Source: Vibrio fluminensis (GTDB lineage Bacteria; Pseudomonadota; Gammaproteobacteria; Enterobacterales; Vibrionaceae). From it: a stretch of 64,000 bases of DNA. The notes under the pieces were generated by a model that did no database searches, was not told the origin of the DNA, and saw only the letters and a program-made list of their open reading frames with translations. Each line of letters starts with the position of its first letter. Position 1 is the stretch's first letter. A program made the translations under genes and the position numbers. This document shows, piece by piece, positions 59,484 through 64,000 of the stretch. The stretch lies in the NCBI RefSeq assembly GCF_015278125.1, contig NZ_JADILO010000018.1, positions 16,648-80,647 on the forward strand, in the 5' to 3' direction.

Positions 59484-59587
59484 TCTATTATTCGATATTT
59501 ATGTTGATGCATCTTAGTGCCCTGTAAGAAGGCTCAATAGACAGAAAGAGTGTGTGAGCTTTTTTAGGCAAAATAATGCAATAACCA

Positions 59588-60352
59588 GTGTTTTCAGCGG
59601 CGAGTCAATTCATTGGGTTCGGTATCATCTCCGGTATTGCCTTTTTCCTGTTCACTCTAATTTCTGTTCGATTATTCTTTAAATCATCACCAGATCAAGG
59701 GGTGATTATTCAAGGTGGCTTTCGTGCTAATACCGGCATTATTGGTATTGCTTATGTCGCGAATGCATTTGGTAGTTCAGGTTTAGCATTAGGCGCACTG
59801 TATGTTGCGGCAACAACATTTCTCTACAATATCCAAGCCGTCATATGCCTTTCTCCACGGGGTTCCGTATCGGGGATGCAAGCACTGAAGATGATGGGGA
59901 AAACATTAACCAAGAACCCACTGATCATCGCGATTTCACTTGGTCTTCTTTTTTACGTTCTCGCCATTCCTGTACCGACAGTAATTACTGAAGCTGGTAA
60001 TTACTTATCGAAAATGACGCTACCTTTGGCTCTGTTATGCACCGGAGGGTCACTTAACCTGACCGCTCTTAGGGCAGATCAAGCAGCGCAGTGGTTTGCC
60101 AGTAACTACAAGTTACTCATAGCGCCAGTATTGATCACTTCGGTCGCTTATTGGGTTGGTTTTAGGGACATTGAGCTAGGCATTTTATTCTTTATGAACG
60201 CTTCACCCGTTGCGGCAGCAAGCTACGTGATGGCACGCTCGATGGGCGGAAACTCGATTCTGGCAGCAAACATCATTGCCTTCACGACAGTGGCATCCAC
60301 CATCACGTGCACTCTTGGTGTATTAATCTTGCAAGCTTATAGTTTGATATAA
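59588..60352 (+). pseudogene. AEC-family (auxin efflux carrier-like) transporter, 5'-truncated
   Basis: 254 codons from a GTG encode the central and C-terminal part of an AEC permease: FIGFGIISGIAFFLFTLISVRLF, QGGFRANTGIIGIAYVANAFG, KMTLPLALLCTGGSLNL, LGILFFMNASPVAAASYVMARSMGG and the last helix LGVLILQAYSLI. Full-length members are ~310 residues, so ~55-60 N-terminal residues (the first helices) are missing. An in-frame stop lies a few codons upstream and no good ribosome-binding site is seen. The fragment converges on a truncated guaC and is bounded by duplicated hairpins, so it is best read as a rearrangement remnant. Confidence 0.75.
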
Positions 60353-60375
60353 GCATAAAAGCGTTAAGTGCATAT

Positions 60376-60404
60376 AAAAAAGAGCCGCTAAAAGCGGCTC
60401 TCAA
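60376..60404. terminator. Terminator/hairpin copy B between AEC and guaC remnants
   Basis: GAGCCGCT (60382-60389) pairs with AGCGGCTC (60393-60400) around AAA. An A tract precedes it, which gives a T tract on the minus strand, so it fits as the guaC terminator. Near-duplicate of 59459-59483. Confidence 0.75.
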
Positions 60405-60433
60405 TTATTCAGTTTTTACGAAAAGTGACCGAA

Positions 60434-60691
60434 TCACTCTTTACCGAATACGTTGTTCTCTTGCTCTTGTACGCGGATAAATGTCGTGCGCTTCGTTAGC
60501 TCTTTAAGCTTTGCTGCGCCTACGTATGTACACGTTGAGCGTACACCGCCAAGGATGTCTGAGATGGTGTCGTGCACTGTGCCACGGAATGGCAATAGTA
60601 CGGTTTTACCTTCAGCTGCGCGGTATTTTGCAACGCCGCCAGAGTGCTTCGCCATCGCTGACTGTGAATTCATGCCGCAGAATTTGATCAC
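60434..60691 (-). pseudogene. guaC: GMP reductase, C-terminal fragment only
   Basis: 85 codons match the end of Gua[26 protein letters not shown], then [37 protein letters not shown], the well-conserved E. coli-type C-terminus. The full enzyme has ~347 residues with a catalytic Cys in the missing N-terminal three quarters, so this cannot be functional. The coding similarity stops abruptly near 60691, where AT-rich DNA with an iterated AATCAATTAA begins. Read with the AEC fragment, the piece keeps the 3' ends of two convergent genes. Confidence 0.88.
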
Positions 60692-60993
60692 AAAAAATAA
60701 ATCAATTAAATCAATTAAATCAATAAGTTACAAATAAAACACTGTATATGATAACAGCAATTATGACGTTTTATACCGTCTGTTTAAGAAGTTTCCGAGG
60801 GCTGCCGCCATTTTTGTCGCCTCTCGCAACTTCCCTAATCTAAGAGCTGAGATTTAAGCTCTCAAAGCCGAAACCAACAAACAGGCTGCCATGAATTCAA
60901 TAAGTTAAAACCATTGAGTTATTGATAATAGTTGGCATCGAGTAAACTATAGCCAAACCAAAAGCCGATATTAGTTTTTAATTTTCATAACAA
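60692..60993. other. AT-rich junction next to the guaC remnant
   Basis: About 300 bp without a gene. At 60697-60725 a 10-bp unit (AATCAATTAA type) is repeated in tandem about 2.5 times exactly where guaC homology ends. Otherwise nothing recognised. Confidence 0.5.
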
Positions 60994-62835
60994 TCAAAAC
61001 GCATTTGCTAGACGTTCCCCTACAGATTGGGCATATAACTTAGTCCCTACTTCATTTAAATGACTAGTGTCCAGATAAATCATTTCATTTTTGTAAAATG
61101 GCAATGATTCAAAAATAGAAGCATCTGACAAGTCAATATATTGAGCATTGTCATACTTTCCTGCTACTTGCTTGATAATTTCATTGGATGTCTTCCAATC
61201 TTGGGCTAAAACAACCTGAGTTGATAAGCCAAGCTCATTGAATCTTTGTAGTCGGATGGGATTTGATTTTAACCTTGGAATTTGAGATAGAACGACGACA
61301 TCTATATCATCTTTCTTTGCATCTTCTAAAAATAGCTCCAGACTAGCCATGAAATCTTTACTCCTTGTTTGGTATGACCACATTCCAGCAATCACAACCT
61401 TATCGTAACTTGGGAGTAAATCCCTAATAACATCAATTTGATTTATACATGGTTGCCTAGCCCATTTAGGAAGACGATCCACATCAAATCCGGGTATTGT
61501 CACACAACTACTAGCTGTTATAACTTTAAACGACAACTTGTATTTATCACCTATTTCATCGAAAAAGCCATTTAGTTGAGCGGCATGACTATCACCAATG
61601 ACAAGAACCTTTGTTTCTGAGTCTTCACTTCCTCTTATGCAATTTCCAACAATTTGACCATGGCATATTTTATCTGCGATCGCGTAACGAGTTAAATTCA
61701 ACTCCAGAGGCTCAACTACATTCTTATTTATGTACTTTGAAGAAACGATAGCCAAACAAACAAGAAGTATAATTCCTATAACTCCGTAAGCAGAACGTTT
61801 CCCTTCCAATTTAAACAAAAAACCTTGCTCGACAAATCTGTACGATATATAAGAACAACAAAATGTGAGTATAGCAAATACAAACAACCAGTATTCACTT
61901 AGAGCGTAACTTTCTAAGTAGTATCTAATTCCTGCCAAAATTGCCCAGTGCCATAAATATAGTGAGTACGATAGTCCACCAACCCAAACTAAAATAGACA
62001 AAGAAAAGAATTTATTAGTCATGCTTTTCTGAGCAGAAATGATAAATGCTGTTCCTATACATGCAGGAAGAGCTAAAACCCCTGGAAACAGACTATTTTC
62101 ATCAATACATATAATACTTCCTACTATTAGCATCAAGCCTACAGCAGCTAATAAATTGGATGTCACTCCACTCCATTTCTTACCGCTCCCAGTCAAAGCA
62201 CACCACGAACCAATAAGAAACTCTGGAATTCTTGATATTAGAGAAAAATATACCCTCTGCTTATCATTATATACTAAAATCTCATAAGTACTATATGCAC
62301 TTATTAAAAATATCAAGGTACAAACCGTTGTTTTAAGATATTTTGACGGCATATACATTAGAAGTAATGGTAAGAAAAAATAAAACTGCATCTCTACGGC
62401 TAATGACCAAGTATGCATAAGTGGCAATTCATTTGCGTTAGGTGCAAAGTAATTACCAAAATCAGCAAAATATTGATTACTGGCGAAATATGATGCATAT
62501 TTCAAGCTATCTCTAAAGAACTTGAAATCTGAAGGTGTTAAAAGAATTGCCATAGCAATTGCAATGACCACCAAAAACACGATATAGGCAGGTACAATTC
62601 TTTTAAATCTACTAAAATAAAAATTCTTAAATGAAAATAAATCATTAATTTTCTGATTTAAAATAATAGATGTAATTAAGAAACCAGAAATTACCAAAAA
62701 AATATCGACGCCTATAAATCCACCAGGCACCCACTCTTTATTCACATGAAAAAGAATGACTGAAGAGACTGCCAATGCTCTAAGCCCTTGTATATCCTCG
62801 CGATAGGCTGTTCGCGACGGCTGATTTTGTAACAT
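60994..62835 (-). CDS. Acyltransferase (AT3/OafA-like) fused to SGNH domain
   Basis: A 613-residue protein from the ATG at 62833-62835 (GGAA 5 bases upstream); a longer frame adds 17 residues. The AT3 signature is YREDIQGLRALAVSSVILFHVNKEWVPGGFIGVDIFLVISGFLIT, with the catalytic-type His. About ten membrane helices occupy residues ~10-370. The periplasmic SGNH esterase-like domain shows VLVIGDSHAAQLNGF (Ser-His), VVIAGMWSYQT and YLDTSHLNEVG (Asp-x-x-His). Such proteins O-acetylate lipopolysaccharide or other surface glycans. Its DNA is more AT-rich than the core-like genes and it lies among remnants, suggesting horizontal acquisition. Confidence 0.9.
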   Translation of the reverse strand: MLQNQPSRTAYREDIQGLRALAVSSVILFHVNKEWVPGGFIGVDIFLVISGFLITSIILNQKINDLFSFKNFYFSRFKRIVPAYIVFLVVIAIAMAILLTPSDFKFFRDSLKYASYFASNQYFADFGNYFAPNANELPLMHTWSLAVEMQFYFFLPLLLMYMPSKYLKTTVCTLIFLISAYSTYEILVYNDKQRVYFSLISRIPEFLIGSWCALTGSGKKWSGVTSNLLAAVGLMLIVGSIICIDENSLFPGVLALPACIGTAFIISAQKSMTNKFFSLSILVWVGGLSYSLYLWHWAILAGIRYYLESYALSEYWLFVFAILTFCCSYISYRFVEQGFLFKLEGKRSAYGVIGIILLVCLAIVSSKYINKNVVEPLELNLTRYAIADKICHGQIVGNCIRGSEDSETKVLVIGDSHAAQLNGFFDEIGDKYKLSFKVITASSCVTIPGFDVDRLPKWARQPCINQIDVIRDLLPSYDKVVIAGMWSYQTRSKDFMASLELFLEDAKKDDIDVVVLSQIPRLKSNPIRLQRFNELGLSTQVVLAQDWKTSNEIIKQVAGKYDNAQYIDLSDASIFESLPFYKNEMIYLDTSHLNEVGTKLYAQSVGERLANAF

Positions 62836-63082
62836 TAATTCCACATTTCCACTTAATAATTCAAATTCTAGGTCTGCACAGATCATACATAAGCTTTAGC
62901 ATTATGTATATGTGAGATAGCGTGAATTCATGATTGTACTGTCTAATGATTCCTTCCTTGCATTGATAAACTATTAGTGTAAAACCAGAATAATATGGAC
63001 GCTTGCGAAACGAACTAATCATTATCACATTCAACGTATCTTCGAAATTGAATTCGCACCTAGTTAAAAGAGAACAACAAAA

Positions 63083-63109
63083 GAAGGTGCGTTTATTTAA
63101 ACGCCCTTC
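63083..63109 (-). terminator. Terminator of the tape-measure remnant
   Basis: GAAGG/CCTTC and GCGTTTA/TAAACGC form a bulged stem (63083-63109). Read on the minus strand it is followed by T-rich DNA. Confidence 0.65.
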
Positions 63110-63116
63110 CTCGCCT

Positions 63117-63657
63117 TTAGTAGCTCATGCTCATATTGCCAACATCTAAATTCAGATCAGTGCCTTTCTCACCCTTCGCTTTGTCCACGGTTACTGGCTT
63201 ATCTGATTTTATTCTCAATTCTACTTCTGATTTTACTATTCAAAGTTTGGTTTTTAATCGGCTGATAAGCATTGGATTGCCCTAATTGCGTTATCGCTTG
63301 ATAACCTGAATCCACATCCGAATTATAAGACTTGCCACGTCGCTTATACCGTTCATAGCCTTCTAAGCGTGTTTGGCTGTATGTAACTTCAGACGCTGCA
63401 TTTTTATTTTGGCGTTGCTTACTCGCCTTGGTTTGCTGTTTGGTTTTATCGCTCTCTTCATCATCATACCAAATGCTATTCCAGAACGATTTAACATTGT
63501 CCATTATTTGGGTTAATCCGCCAAAGTGATCAATCAACAATCCGACTCCAGCAATGATTGCACCGATCGCAATAATGAAAGGACCAAGAGGGTTTACTAG
63601 TACGACGGCGTTAATACCAATCAGCACTAATTTAACGCCGAGTAATGCGACGATCAC
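63117..63657 (-). pseudogene. Phage tail tape-measure protein, C-terminal remnant with frameshift
   Basis: The main frame (63199-63657, 152 codons) has the hydrophobic Gly/Ala/Ile segment typical of tape-measure proteins (NPLGPFIIAIGAIIAGVGLLIDHFGGL, followed by VKSFWNSIW), then a basic polar tail. It stops at a TAA just after SRIENKIR. In another frame the sequence continues DKPVTVDKAKGEKGTDLNLD and ends NMSMSY at 63117, which looks like the true C-terminus, so a frameshift has split the gene. The N-terminal ~80% is missing. No other phage genes are visible; the IS66 end ~210 bp upstream probably explains the loss. Confidence 0.65.
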
Positions 63658-63867
63658 TTCATGATGAATGGTGGCAATATATTGGTATTAAGAGACGTTC
63701 TTGGCCATGGTGATATATCCATGACGATGCGATACGCACATTTCGCCCCCGATCACCTCTCTGAAACAATAGAAAAGAACCCTCTCGCATTTCTTTGAAT
63801 TTGCATAAAATAGAATAAAAATGCAATTTCCAGCATTTCTGCAAAATAAAAGTGTCTTGTGTATAGA

Positions 63868-64000
63868 GTAAGCGCCCCATGAGCCCACGGGGCGATATTA
63901 CTAATGTTTAAAGTTCCAGGGTAGGAGTGCATCGATATCTGGCTCAGTTTGCGCTAGCTCTTTCATGCACTTGACCATGTAGTCGTAGAGGATAAGCCCG
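63868..64000 (-). mobile_element. IS66-family element, one end (continues beyond the window)
   Basis: The end begins GTAAGCGCCCC at 63868, matching the GTAA-type terminal repeat of IS66 elements. The eight bases before it (63860-63867, TGTATAGA) are a candidate target duplication that could be checked at the other end. The transposase C-terminus lies just inside. Confidence 0.75.
63901..64000 (-). CDS. IS66-family transposase, C-terminal end (partial)
   Basis: About 32 codons before the stop at 63901-63903. The last residues (DIDALLPWNFKH) match the usual end of IS66 TnpC transposases, which finish with a D/E-x-LLPW block. The gene enters from beyond position 64000. The IS end lies 33 bp past the stop, the usual spacing for this family. 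Confidence 0.8.
   Translation of the reverse strand, partial: GLILYDYMVKCMKELAQTEPDIDALLPWNFKH

Noticed and set aside
60453..60737. 94-codon plus-strand frame over the guaC remnant
   Set aside because: It is antisense to clear GuaC homology.
63659..63888. Two overlapping minus frames between the IS66 end and the tape-measure remnant
   Set aside because: They lack recognisable domains, run across the IS end, and look like chance frames in decayed DNA.

Overview
The window reads as part of a Vibrio genome, possibly chromosome 2. The evidence is gene content: phhA-phhB, a nirB start with FNR and NarP-type sites, a DUF2860 outer-membrane protein, a BCCT transporter, a VieS/VieA-like sensor pair with EAL output, an HD-GYP protein and a guaC remnant. 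No rRNA, tRNA or CRISPR array was recognised. All calls are from reading the sequence; no database search was run.

Region 1 (1-8.4 kb) is housekeeping and accessory metabolism: the 5' end of nirB, a yjjG-like nucleotidase, an SH3-like membrane protein, phenylalanine hydroxylase with its pterin dehydratase, a methyltransferase, a LysR regulator, a CDF metal exporter and a receiver-TPR-like response regulator.

Region 2 (8.4-36 kb) is the centrepiece, a putative biofilm-matrix locus. A minus-strand cluster encodes, in transcription order, a receiver-PP2C phosphatase, an STAS protein, an NDP-sugar pyrophosphorylase, an RsbW-like kinase, a BcsA-like membrane glycan synthase, three tandem DUF3131 proteins, a Q/N-rich exported protein, a lichenase-like GH16 hydrolase and a second glycosyltransferase. 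Divergent from it are a beta-barrel-like protein with an internal duplication and a 1620-residue RTX-repeat protein. The RTX gene is followed by an unusual array of 45-bp repeats, then a convergent type I secretion pair (ABC protein and HlyD adaptor) coupled to a small zinc-ribbon membrane protein. A fourth DUF3131 protein is paired with a hybrid histidine kinase. My reading, which is inference: phosphorelay input reaches a sigma-less partner switch that controls synthesis of a beta-glucan, while the RTX protein is exported as a calcium-binding matrix component.

Region 3 (36-49 kb) is core-like: a BCCT transporter, an exonuclease with a CBS/DUF294 protein, a lone Hpt protein, a GNAT acetyltransferase, a phosphoethanolamine-transferase-like protein overlapping a GDPD-fold-like protein, nfsA, a gamma-glutamylcyclotransferase-like protein, an HD hydrolase, a DUF2860 porin-like protein and an Ig-like lipoprotein.

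Region 4 (49-59.4 kb) is a signalling block: a VieS-like hybrid kinase, a divergent VieA-like EAL regulator, a degenerate receiver and a large HD-GYP sensor. Two predicted cyclic-di-GMP phosphodiesterases sit here. A 46-codon secreted mini-ORF lies downstream of the kinase.

Region 5 (59.4-64 kb) is a mosaic of remnants: 5'-truncated AEC transporter and guaC fragments bounded by duplicated hairpins, an acyltransferase-SGNH gene, a frameshifted phage tape-measure fragment and the end of an IS66-family element that runs off the window.
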